From Pseudogymnoascus destructans (lineage: Eukaryota; Ascomycota; Leotiomycetes; Thelebolales; Thelebolaceae), in assembly GCF_001641265.1 (NCBI RefSeq), contig NW_020167521.1, forward strand, positions 62,001 through 126,000: a stretch of DNA of 64,000 bases, written 5' to 3'. The translations under genes were made by a program, and so were the position numbers. Numbering within the stretch: the stretch's first letter is position 1; each line of letters opens with the position of its first letter. A model generated the notes under the pieces. The model was given only the letters and a program-made list of their open reading frames with translations, was not told the DNA's origin and searched no databases. Shown one piece after another: positions 1 through 9,707 of this stretch.

Positions 1-930
1 CGGGCGACTTTTGCAACATAGTACTTTACTGGATTCGTTTTGTTGCCCTGCTGCGTAGATCAATTCAGCCTCGCCATTAATGCGGGGACACGTAGGACTA
101 AATCCCAAGTGCATGGTCAGGCTCAAAATGTGTCGCCCATAGCTATTGAATCATCTGACTTCTGCGTCTAGGCAGACGCTCCCCCACATCCAACCTCTCG
201 GTGATGGTGCGACGAATGGCCAATAGAGTTTCTCGATGGTACACCCTTGAATATCTTTTTGGTCCATCATCGTCACTGTCCGGGATGCTTTTTATTGGTG
301 AAGATGTAAGGGTTGGCAACTGAGCCGTCTTATCTCGCCGATGCAATGCAATACGACATCGAATTACTCGAGAGATTATGGCTCAACCAGTGGCATAGAG
401 GCACGTTCTAAAACCTGCAAGCCTTGATTTATTATAGGTGAAAATTGAATGGGGGTAGCCGAGGCTTTATTGAGGCACACTGCTTCCATCAAGAGATTAC
501 AGGCGGCCTCGTTATAAATCAGATGATGTTCTGTTCCGTTATCAAACTAAATGATCAAATGAGCCATTGGTCATGAAGCTTTATTTCCTCAAATTCTTCT
601 CGCTGAGAATGCACGCTTGCAATTCCCAAACAAGCTCGTAACTTATTAGCTATCAGTTATTGCCTTATGTCACGGAGTCAAGATCTGGCCAGGGCGCTAA
701 GAACAGAGAAAACCCGTAGAGAAGCCCCATTGACGTCTGGCATTAGCAGCTTCAAACGGAATTTCTCGAAAACTATTAGAATTGGTAGAACTCGCAGCCA
801 ACAGGACGACACAATTTTAAGAATGGTATGAAATTGGTAATTCTAAGTCGCATTGGGAATTTGATCTAATTGTCATTGATGATAGTCTACTTCGCAAAGT
901 AAACAACGTACAAAGCGAAACAAACCAGCC
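1..930. other. Left edge, no firm gene
   Basis: Apart from a possible exon at 143-346 on the minus strand (listed separately), I see no convincing coding region, RNA gene or repeat here. The last 100 bases before 931 are AT-rich and end in an A-rich leader just before the ATG, and probably serve as promoter and 5' leader of the coiled-coil gene. Confidence 0.5.
143..346 (-). CDS. Possible first exon of a gene running off the left edge
   Basis: A 67-codon open frame starts with ATG at 346. The peptide is charged and contains KRYSRVYHRETLLAIRR, in which YHRETLL fits the loose eIF4E-binding consensus Y-x4-L-hydrophobic. Nothing else supports a function, and that consensus is short enough to occur by chance. 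The frame closes at 143, and if the gene is real an intron would have to follow. It could equally be a random frame. Confidence 0.18.
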   Translation of the reverse strand: MHRRDKTAQLPTLTSSPIKSIPDSDDDGPKRYSRVYHRETLLAIRRTITERLDVGERLPRRRSQMIQ

Positions 931-2857
931 ATGGACGACGAGCTACCGAGGACCAACGGACACACCGGTAGCCAGTCTAATAACGCTCCTTCGGTTTCCC
1001 AGCCCGAGACGGACCTCAGCCCTCTAGCTCAAGAGCTTCGCGGGGCGTCTGAGCAGTTGTCAAATATCCAAAACGCCATTAGAGCCATAAGTGCATCGTG
1101 CATCCAACATGCAGACCATATTACTCAGATTCCGGAGTGGAGAGAGAGATATGAGAACCTACGGAAGGAAGTCGAGAACAAAGACATAACGATTGCAGAT
1201 CAACAGACTACCCTCAACGTCCTCAATAAGATGGCTTCCGAGAAAGATAAAGCTGCCGAAAGGGATGTTGAGGACTTTTTAGCAAAGAAGAAGAGTCTGG
1301 AACAAGATCAAGTAGAACTCGATCAGCAAAAGCGAGCAGCCGCTGAGGCGCTAAAGGAAAAGGAGTCGAAATTGAAAGCCGAAGTTATCAAAACAATTTC
1401 GCGGCGAGCGGAAGAACAGGATAAGAAGTTCCATGCCCAAATGAAAGCCCTAGAAATTGACATGGAAAAGCAGAAGAAAGACCAAGAGGAAGAACTTGGA
1501 AATTTAAAAGCAAAAACCAAAAAGGACGCTAAAACGATTACTGAGCTGAAAGCACAGATTGACGAGCTGCGACTTCAATCGAAAAAAGAGGTTGAGAGGT
1601 ATGAGGATGAGAAAAGACTGAAGGAAGTATACAAACAGGACATAGAAGGACTTGAGGAGAAGTTGAAGGATCTACAGGAAGAATTTTCGTTGAACAGCGA
1701 ACCTATCGAATATTAGTAAGTCAAACCTTAACTGATACTTTGCAAGGTAATGCAACTCACAAGAAAAATAGCCAAGGCGAATTCCTCAATATCTCACGCG
1801 CAATACAGGACATTTCTGTCCGATATCTAGCTAGAGACTTAAACAAAGAGGTATTCCACCTTTTACCGTTCTATATCTCTAACTGACAAACATAAAGGAA
1901 GTTGTAAGCTTGCCTGGTGCAATTTCTGTCGCTGACTCGACATTTTCCGATGTCCCCTTCTCGAATACCGATACTTCAAAGCAGCTTAGAATTGCCCATG
2001 GCCAGCGGGTAGTTGCAGACGCTATATGCAATATAGTCTGGCAACCATTTTCTTCCGATATAACGTCAGAAGATTCAAAATTATCTAAGCTTCTTCAAGA
2101 CATAGGAGGCGCAGTTGGTACCGGTCGTTCCGCAGATGTCTGGAGAGCAGTCACAATGCGTGCACTAAAATCCACATCCATTGCTCATACACAGCCACAG
2201 CACAGTCCGTCCCAAACATTGAGCGCGGTACCTGCTATCAAGAGCAGGGAAGACAAACTTATGGAACTCGTTTTATCTGTTCTTGGCCCATTACTAGACC
2301 CGTCAGATTTGCTTCAGTTCAAAGCCAACCTTCTACAGATCACCAAACAAGCAATTTCCGTCTGGACCACTGCTCAAGCCGACGAACGAACGTTCACTGT
2401 CAATCCAAAACTTAACCAAGGGAACAAACGTGACTGGAAGATCGCGGCCCTTAATTATGCCGCGTTATATTCTGACGGTGGCAGCCAAGTAGTAGGTCCA
2501 AGGAGGCGAAATGCAACGAGCGTTTTCACCTTATTTCCAATCATCAGTGCTACGAAGCGGGTCCAGGCTCAGAAAGCAGGTCATGGACCACCTGGTAGTT
2601 GGCCCGACCAAGACCAGCAGCAAGTTCTAAATCCAGAAGTTACACTCATCCATGATGGTCTTGGCCTTCCGCAGGAGTCAGATATAGTTCGGGAGGGGAT
2701 ATCGGAAAGGGAAGAATTTATAAAGATGAGGTTGGCACACGAAGAATTATGGGACCAGAAAATTGCCCAGAAAGTCGCCGAGAAAGGTCCCAGTAGAAAC
2801 AACTCTACGGCTGGTACTATATCTGGACCGCCGAGCCATCATAAGACCGGCAATTGA
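931..2857 (+). CDS. Uncharacterised coiled-coil protein, three exons
   Basis: I do not recognise the family. The model joins 931-1715, 1772-1850 and 1898-2857 through two introns of 56 and 47 nt (GTAAGT...ATAG and GTATTC...AAAG). All joins keep frame and give 607 residues. The start ATG follows an A-rich leader. Residues about 60-260 are a long Lys/Glu-rich heptad region, consistent with a coiled coil and with cytoskeletal or scaffold roles, but that is inference. Residues about 290-540 look globular and contain TLFPIISATKR and the segment HDGLGLPQESDIV. The tail is Ser/Asn-rich. No signal peptide or membrane segment is seen. Reading through all three exons without a stop supports a functional gene. 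Confidence 0.75.
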
Positions 2858-3086
2858 GGGAAAGGAAAACAATGCACCAGTAGCAGTGGACTTGGTATCG
2901 GAGATCCGAAATAGTATTCTTGCTGGTTTTTCATAGGAGTTTGGTAGTATATCAAAATATTATATGTTCAAAGACAATATGGTTCCATTTATTATATTAA
3001 TGGACATGTTATGATGACTTTGTTGCTTACGATATATGTCGGGAGGAGGCTCTAGGAGAACCGGAGAGCCCTTCTGCGATGCCAAA

Positions 3087-3933
3087 CTACAGCTTCGGAT
3101 GATTCTTATCCGCTTCTGTCTCAATTCCAATCTCAGTGGTGCACAAAATAAACGTATCCCTCAAGCTCCCTACCCTATACTTCCGATTGACAGCCTGATA
3201 ATCCTCGCTGGCCAACATGTTTGCAAAATGCCAAATGCTGGGATAGTGTGCTAGAGCGACCTCATCCCACCCCTCCCCACCGTCACCGTCCTGACGCACC
3301 ACAGTCCCCACGATCTTTGCAGTCCCGCCCCTCCGCAAGCCTACCGACTTCGCGAACTCGGCGCCATACTTCAGATAATCTCCCTTCTTTCCTTCCTTGA
3401 AAGCGAGAAGGTTGAGCATTGATACGGCGCCTTTCCCTTCCTGGGCGCTAAATATAGAGATCCACTCTCTCAACTCAGGGCTCAATTCGAGGTTCTGGGA
3501 GGAGCTTGCAGTGCGCGGCTTAGTTAATGAGCCGATCAATTCTGGCACGTCACCTGCTTTAGGGTGGAGCAATTGGGCATTCTTGGCCTCAAAATTTTGG
3601 AGAAGGCGAGAAGGACTGTAGAGTTTGATTAGTCTGCAATTCTCAGGGTTCGATGAGAGGTCAGGGTGCATACACTCCGGCATGGACAATCCATTGGTGC
3701 TGAACCAATGTCTGCAGGTCCGAAGGAAGAGGATCGGAATTAGGGAGGGTCAGAAGCAGATCCCAATGTATATTTTGTGCGAGTAGTTTATCTGTAGAAG
3801 TCGAATTTGGCAGGATGATCCAGCGCACGACCCTTCCTATCGTGAGTGGGGTGGTGGAAGAAGATGAAACGGCGGAGAGGAATTGGGGTATTGGCACTGC
3901 GAGAGAGAGAAGGAGGACAGTGCAGACTGGCAT
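3087..3933 (-). CDS. DUF1330-like dimeric alpha/beta-barrel protein, two exons
   Basis: Exon 1 (3933-3674) and exon 2 (3615-3087) join through a 58-nt intron. It has a GTATGC donor, an ACTAATC branch point and a CTACAG acceptor, and the join gives 262 residues. The first part, with HWDLLLTLPN, resembles small ferredoxin-like barrel domains. The second part has GAVSMLNLLAFKEG and YLKYGAEFAKSVG, which fit the DUF1330 type: two stacked dimeric alpha/beta barrels, with no established reaction in fungi. The N-terminal 25 residues are hydrophobic and could be a signal or mitochondrial leader. An acceptor 19 nt earlier would also stay in frame, so exon 2 may be slightly longer. Function is not inferable beyond the fold. 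Confidence 0.72.
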
Positions 3934-4494
3934 TTTGAAGATTTATTTTCTTTATAATTCAATGTGATCTTTACAGGTACAGGTCATGTCGAATGAGGGG
4001 CAACGATGGATATCAGGATTGGGCCTCGGCTTGATAGGCGCCGCTTAGTCATCCATAATCGAGAGAGTTAATAGTGAGTTCTACTATACGGACCCCGGTG
4101 TCCGAATACTAAGCGAACGACATCGCAGACACCCCCTGGATTTGTAATCAGTTATGTAAGCAACCCCTAGTAAACCGCTCTTGCAACCCTAGAATCTTAA
4201 CTATATGACATTATATAGGCGAGGCCCGAATGATTGGCTGTCAATTGGCGTAATTCGGGATTGGCTGGCTTAGGTTTACGACCCACCTATTACTACCCTA
4301 GGTTTAGCGTCTACATTACTGCTTTAGACCTACGGTCCGTAAGGCTTCGTAATGCTTTGTGTGCTGAGTTTTCCTTAGGGTTATTACCGTTATACCCCTA
4401 TCCGTAATACCCCTGTCCGTAATCTGTAATCTATAGTAATCCATAACTTCTGTAACTGCTATATTTCCATAGTGCTACTTGGTTTAAGGGTCTA
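3934..4494. other. Gene-free, repeat-like DNA
   Basis: No coding frame is convincing. From about 4080 the composition changes to short reiterated words such as CCCCTATCCGTAATA, CCCCTGTCCGTAATC and CTAGGGTTTAGCG. This resembles a decayed transposable element and probably belongs with the fragment at 4495-5631. I could not find terminal repeats or a target duplication. Confidence 0.35.
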
Positions 4495-4700
4495 ATGAGT
4501 TCGTCACCTGCTATTCGGTGTGTGCACTGCTGTTTATACCAGGACCCGTCGCTCTTCCGTACTAATCAGCTAGGTCGCCGCTATACTACTTGCACTTTAT
4601 GCTCTACCTGTTATGATATCAAGTGCGCCTTGCAGCTCGAGTGGGGCTTCAGGGGTGTGGGGAGCTTTCCGGGGTTGGAGCGAAGTTTTCAGTTGTGGAG
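4495..4700 (+). pseudogene. Cys-rich zinc-ribbon-like fragment
   Basis: A short frame beginning MSSSPAIRCVHCCLYQ has two pairs of cysteines, CVHC and CTLC, 30 residues apart, followed by CYD. This could be a small zinc-binding module of the kind found in transposon-borne proteins. The frame continues to 4950, but beyond 4708 it overlaps the opposite-strand fragment and looks like a shadow of it. It is probably a remnant; a chance frame is not excluded. Confidence 0.22.
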
Positions 4701-4707
4701 TGAATTC

Positions 4708-5631
4708 TCAGAAGAGGCCGAGGTTGTAGGCGACAAGGCCGCCCCCAGTGTAGTCCCCCCAGAAGACAACAGCATTAAGGCCCTTCGGCCAGTCCTTCCA
4801 CTCCTTGTGGGCGCGCAGGTCCTCAGAGCTACCGATCTGCCGGTTGACGACGGTGCCGTGCCATGCGCCCCCGAGCCGGTGCTGGCTAGGGCCGAGGTGG
4901 CGGTCGACGCGGCTGTAGAGGCAGTAGAGCTCGGGGCTGAGGAGGCGTAGCTGGTGGCCTAGCCAGCGGTACAGCTTGTCGTTAGCCTGGAGGAAGGCCT
5001 CGCTATGGGGCAGCTGCTTCTGGTACTCGCTACTCATCATGAGGTCCGGGGAGGAGTCGGCCCATAGGGCGAAGTGGGAGCACTCGAAGTGGCCGCGCCT
5101 CTGGCACTGTACGCTCTTTGGGGGTAGCTGCTCGCTCGAGCTGGCTAGGGTAGCGATGAGGTTGAGGGGGACGCGGAACTTGTAGGCTAGGATGCGTCCG
5201 TGGGGGTCGAGGACGAGGTGCGTCTGGGGGGTCGAGGGGATGGAGTGGTAGGAAACCAAGGCCTTAGGGTCGGGGGCTGGCAGGTCATAGCCCTTCATAT
5301 CAGCCTTAAGCTGGCGCCAGGTCCGCTCGGCAGTGATGATGTCGCAGCCCTCATTGAACTTATACCACCGCTTTAGAGCCCTATGGGCGAACTGGCGGCG
5401 ACTCTGGCCTAGTGGGAGCTTCGCGTCCCGAAAGGCTCCTGTCTGCAGTAGGTGGTTGAGCCGGGACTCATGCTGGTCCTTATCCATGATCCACGACATG
5501 ATGTTGCTTGGTTGTTTCTTACTTGGTTGTTTGTTGGTAGTAGGGGGTTCCCTGTATAAGATATCTTGGGGGGCCCGGCCCTTTTTCCGGGACCATTGGA
5601 GAGGATTAATCGTACAGTCCAATCTCGCCAA
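4708..5631 (-). pseudogene. TET/JBP-like 2OG-Fe(II) dioxygenase fragment, truncated
   Basis: The frame gives up to 307 residues; a likely start is the Met at MSWIMDKDQHES. Its C-terminal end reads GGAWHGTVVNRQIG, then AHKEWKDWPKGL, then VVFWGDYTGGGLVAYNLG. That order resembles the core of the fungal TET/JBP family: the metal-binding H-x-D/E turn followed by the G-D-[FY]-x-G-G-x-L strand. These enzymes oxidise 5-methylcytosine or thymine, and many fungal copies travel with KDZ-type transposons. Here the frame stops three residues after YNLG. The distal iron-binding His and the 2-oxoglutarate-binding Arg are therefore missing, and no downstream frame supplies them. The surrounding repeat-like DNA fits a transposon remnant. 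The family assignment rests on motif memory only. Confidence 0.4.
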
Positions 5632-6241
5632 GACGATGTCCGATTAGTCGATAACACTGCTAAGCCGATATTTTTTTCAACGTACGAACTTGTCTAAATA
5701 TTGTAGATACATCTGATGATTTAAATGCTGAAGAGTTAGAATAATTTAATTAATTAATTGTTAAGATATTTTATAATTTTGTACGATGCCAAGAAAAATA
5801 TGACGGGTCGCTTGTGAACTACGTTTAACAAAATCACAATATTCACAATCATGCACATATTGCTTAGCAGTTACTAAGAGGTCTTATAAAAATATTTGAT
5901 AAATCGGCCGCTATTTCATTATCCTAAGCTGTTAACTAAAATACTTATAAACCTTTCATTTTATCATTCATTATAAGTGATAAAGTGCATGATCGACATA
6001 AATTGATGCACTAGCGTAGAGGGCAGTGGTACGGGCAAGGCTACCAACTGTATTTCAGCCTTGTCTTGGCATCACCCTAGCGTGGCGGCCTCCGATTGAA
6101 CGAATAATAATTTGGTGGGCAACGAGTTGTTTCCATATTTATATCAGCCATCTCAGTCGCTACTGCCGCCACAAATCGATCGCTCCTTCTGTTTGAATTT
6201 GTAGGATTATTTGTATAGTTAGTATAGGGACGGAGGATAAG
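5632..6241. other. AT-rich intergenic region
   Basis: No gene is seen. About 5650-6000 is markedly AT-rich, with runs such as TTAATTAATTAATTG, unlike the flanking DNA. It may be the decayed edge of the repeat to its left. The last 200 bases probably contain the promoter of the Arg/Ser-rich gene. Confidence 0.45.
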
Positions 6242-8952
6242 ATGGACCGCGATCGTGGTCGTGATAGAAGGTTTGTCCTTCCTACATCTCATTGTTTGCC
6301 CCCTTCTTCAGTGTTTCGGCATGGACATGATCCTCAACTACGACGACGACTACGACGGCTACGACGACCAAGAAGTTGAAGGCGGTGAAGATGGTGAAGT
6401 CTTCGAAGTTGCCAGAGTCCAGCGATCAGTCAAGGAATTCAAAACTCGCAGTTTCTCGGAGCACATTGCGAACGAGATGGGATTGAAGGCTGAAAGAGGC
6501 GCATTAAAGAGACACCATGGAAGCTCTGCCACACCGCCTTCGCGAATCTGTATCATTGGAAAGCCGCAGTTGCCTGCTATATCTACATCAGGCGACGATA
6601 CGGCTGTAGATCACGATAAAGGATGTGGTGTTGGTGAACGTGGAACCACTCAGACCTCATTTTCGCAAGCTGGCACACAGATCCCACAACCCGGCCTCGC
6701 CAACCAGACCCAACCCGAAAATACCACGATAAACTCAGTCTCCCAGCTTTCTCAGACCATACCCGAAACCAATACCGTGCCAGACAAAGGAGAGATGATG
6801 CCATGCCTCCCAGCGAAACCAAGCTTCCCCAATATACCAGCTCCTCCAACGATGCCAAATCTTCCGAGCCACCCAGCAGCCCGAGTGGGCAGCGACCTGA
6901 TAGTCATCCTGCCACCCCGTCGACAGCAAGCGCTGAGCCGACGCCAAGCCCTAGGAGTGCCTACCAGAGTGTCTATCGACCGCTACCGCCCAGCACAATC
7001 ACTAACAGGCCTCCGCAGATACGCCCCTCGTGGCGATGGCGAGGTAACGAAGATGGGCGCTGGGGAGTCGTACCGCCCTTCTGTGCGTCCGCGCTCCCCG
7101 CGATCCAACACCTCGCGATTCGATAGAGACCGGGATCGCTCGCCGCGGCGCGAGAGGCCGAGGAGCCCACAAGCATCGGATGCGTATATTCCCGGTGGCA
7201 GAGATAGGTCACCGCTGAGACGGCGGTCGAGGTCACCGGGTGCGTATCGCTCGAGGGATAGAACACCCCCACGAGATGTGCAGAATTGGAGAGATAGAGA
7301 GAGGGCGAGAAGTCCGCAGCGTCCGAGGGGCCCAGTGCGACCGAGGAGTCCGCAGCGGATGAGGAGCCCAGTGAGGCCAAGGAGTCCACTTAGGGCCATG
7401 AGTCCTGCCAGAGCAAGGAGTCCTATGCGGCCGCGAAGTCCTGGGAGACCTAGAAGTCCAGTGAGACGATTTTCGCCAAGACGAGGTGATGATAGACGCC
7501 CCAGGTCACTGCCAAGGAGGTCAGATTTAGACGAAAGGGATATTAGGTGAGTTTTACCATGTTGTGGTTTTTTTCCCCTTACAGTACAATCTCGGATCGT
7601 GTTCTATACTAGTTGTTTAGCTGTAAATTCGCGTCACGAGACCTCTTTGTTAATTCTTTGTTTGCTCCCACCATACCTTTACCTTTTCTATATTTCCAAT
7701 TCTTAACAACCTCCCACAACCCTAAACATTACACAAACTGGAATAATTTCTGACAATGGGTTACAATCGTTATAGACGCAGGTCGCGGTCTCCATTTGAC
7801 AACCGTGGCCCATTACGAGCTCGATCACCTATCTCAAGAAGATCTCCACCAGCAGGACCAAGGGGAGGTGGATGGCGACCAAGGTCTCGTAGCCCACCGC
7901 GCCGTGACGACCGCGTCGCAGTTGGCCAGATGTCGCTCACTTGGAGACGACCGCGATCGCCATCACCTTCGGGAGATAGATCTTCAAGGAGAAACTCTGA
8001 ACACAGCACACGGCGCCCATCACCAAGACCTAGCTACCGCCCAGCGCCACCTGTGGATGACCTTCAGAGTATGCGTTCACCCTTTCCACGAGACAGGTCT
8101 CCGCGCCGGGACTCCACGCGATCTACGCCACGGGAACGATCGCCAGCACGCGCAGCGTCTCCGATGGTGAGATCCTCAGCGGTACAGGGTAGATCACCAG
8201 TTCGACTTGCACAACCCTTCAGAGCGCCTACTGGCCCAAGCGCCAACCGCAACTTCAGCGCTCCAATTCGGTCGCCGTCTGCATCTGGCCAATCTACACC
8301 GCTGTCGATGCCTGCGCCTAGTCGCCCCGAGGGTACGGCAGCGGTGGCACCACCATCGGGACCTCGCAACTTCAATCCCTCTCCTGCGCGTGGAGGGTTT
8401 CTCCCAAGAGGCGGCAGAGGCTCCTTCAGTGACCGCCGCCCAGAGCCAGGATGGGGAGGTGTACACAACAACAGGCCACCCCCTGTGCAATCCCCGACAT
8501 TGCCCGCCACAACACCATCTGCGACCCCAGCCATTCCTACCGGCCCAAGAGTAAGCTCCTCAGGTAGCGATTGGAAGACGACTGCACCTCCATCCCGGTC
8601 CTCTTCCATCTCCTCGGGCCCCTTCCACGGCCACAACACCAAGATCTTCACACCTTCTCTTCCACGCGTCCACCCCGCCATCGCGAACCTTCCTCCCATA
8701 ATCCCTGGTGGAAAGATTGACCCGACTTACTCGCCCGTACCGAAGGAGCTTGAGGCGCGCATCCGCAAGACCGATGAGGATCTCGAGCGCATGGGTGAAG
8801 ATTTGAATGCGAAGGAGGAGAAGTTGCGGAAGGGTCTGGCACAATGGGATCGTCTGGCGAGGGAGTCTGCGAGTATGGGTCTCAAGGCGGAACTGAGCGA
8901 GAGGCATGTTCGGATGTTGGCTGGGGAGGGGGTTGGCGGGGCAGCATTTTAG
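6242..8952 (+). CDS. Arg/Ser-rich, SRRM1-like protein; 5' exons unresolved
   Basis: The long second half is clear. An exon ending at 7546 with dozens of RSP/SPR repeats joins by a GTGAGT donor to an exon from about 7785 to 8952, reading on as RRSRSPFDNRG. The C-terminal 100 residues form a charged helix (LEARIRKTDEDLERMGEDL). SR-rich proteins of this type act in pre-mRNA splicing and nuclear mRNA processing. The 5' part is ambiguous. ATG 6242 opens MDRDRGRDRR and is followed by a GTTTGT...TTCAG intron-like stretch, but the downstream frame does not follow simply. From about 6640 to 7010 one frame looks coding (SDLIFASWHTDP, QYRARQRRDDAM), while from about 7020 to 7546 another carries the RS repeats. 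One or more missed introns or an indel is likely. An alternative frame opens at 6255, or at ATG 6321. Confidence 0.6.
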
Positions 8953-9707
8953 GGGAGGTTACTGGTGTGGATTGTGCCTGGCCCATGATATTACCGGGAC
9001 TCAGATTGGGGGTATGGATGTAATTCTAGGTGATTTGAGCGGGACATGGCGTTTAGTTTACTATGTGGACTGTCATGGCCTGGGAAGTTTACACTTTGCT
9101 GATTGGGCTTGGGGAGTAACGGAAGGGAGGCAGGTTGCAGTATAATAATGGACTCTAGAAGCGCAAAATACACTTGATGACGACAAAGTGAAATATTGTT
9201 CAGTTGACGACGCGTATATCTATAAACTTTTCGCTGTGGTAGTTACTGGATATCAAATGCCTGACGCCTCCCCACTAGCGCCACAATCCCCTGCCCCGCC
9301 TCACGTCAGCGCGTTCACGGCAACGCCACAACATCCATGCAGGTCACAGTTGCCTGTGGCTGAACCGTTTTATGTCCTCTACGTCTCTCTCTCCCCGCTG
9401 AAACTGTGTCGACGAGTTCACTCAACAAGTTCACCGCCATCCAGCATACAATTGCTACGTCGCTATTGCTTCTACATACGATATTTTGAGTTTTGGAGTA
9501 CGCTGGATTGGTATATGGCTTGCGGCGCGACAGATTGCTCTGGAAACGACGAGCGCTAACGGGAAGGCTGGGACGGGGCTATCGCCACCTCAGGGTCCAG
9601 GGCGCTGCTGCGAGGGTGCCGGTTGTGGAGAGGGATTGAGAGCGACGCGGAGGACCTGAGGTGGTTCTGAAGCTCGGATCTGGCTCAATCGACGACACGG
9701 CGGCGAC
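8953..9707. other. Intergenic, promoter of the deubiquitinase gene
   Basis: This holds the 3' flank of the SR-rich gene and then the upstream region of the MINDY gene. A 123-codon open frame at 9188-9559 has no recognisable domain and is probably chance. No RNA gene or repeat was seen. Confidence 0.45.

Noticed and set aside
143..346. eIF4E-binding protein
   Set aside because: The YHRETLL match is too short to name a 4E-binding protein; kept only as a low-confidence exon.
9188..9559. 123-codon plus-strand frame before the deubiquitinase gene
   Set aside because: No domain, no splice context and composition unlike its neighbours; more likely promoter DNA.
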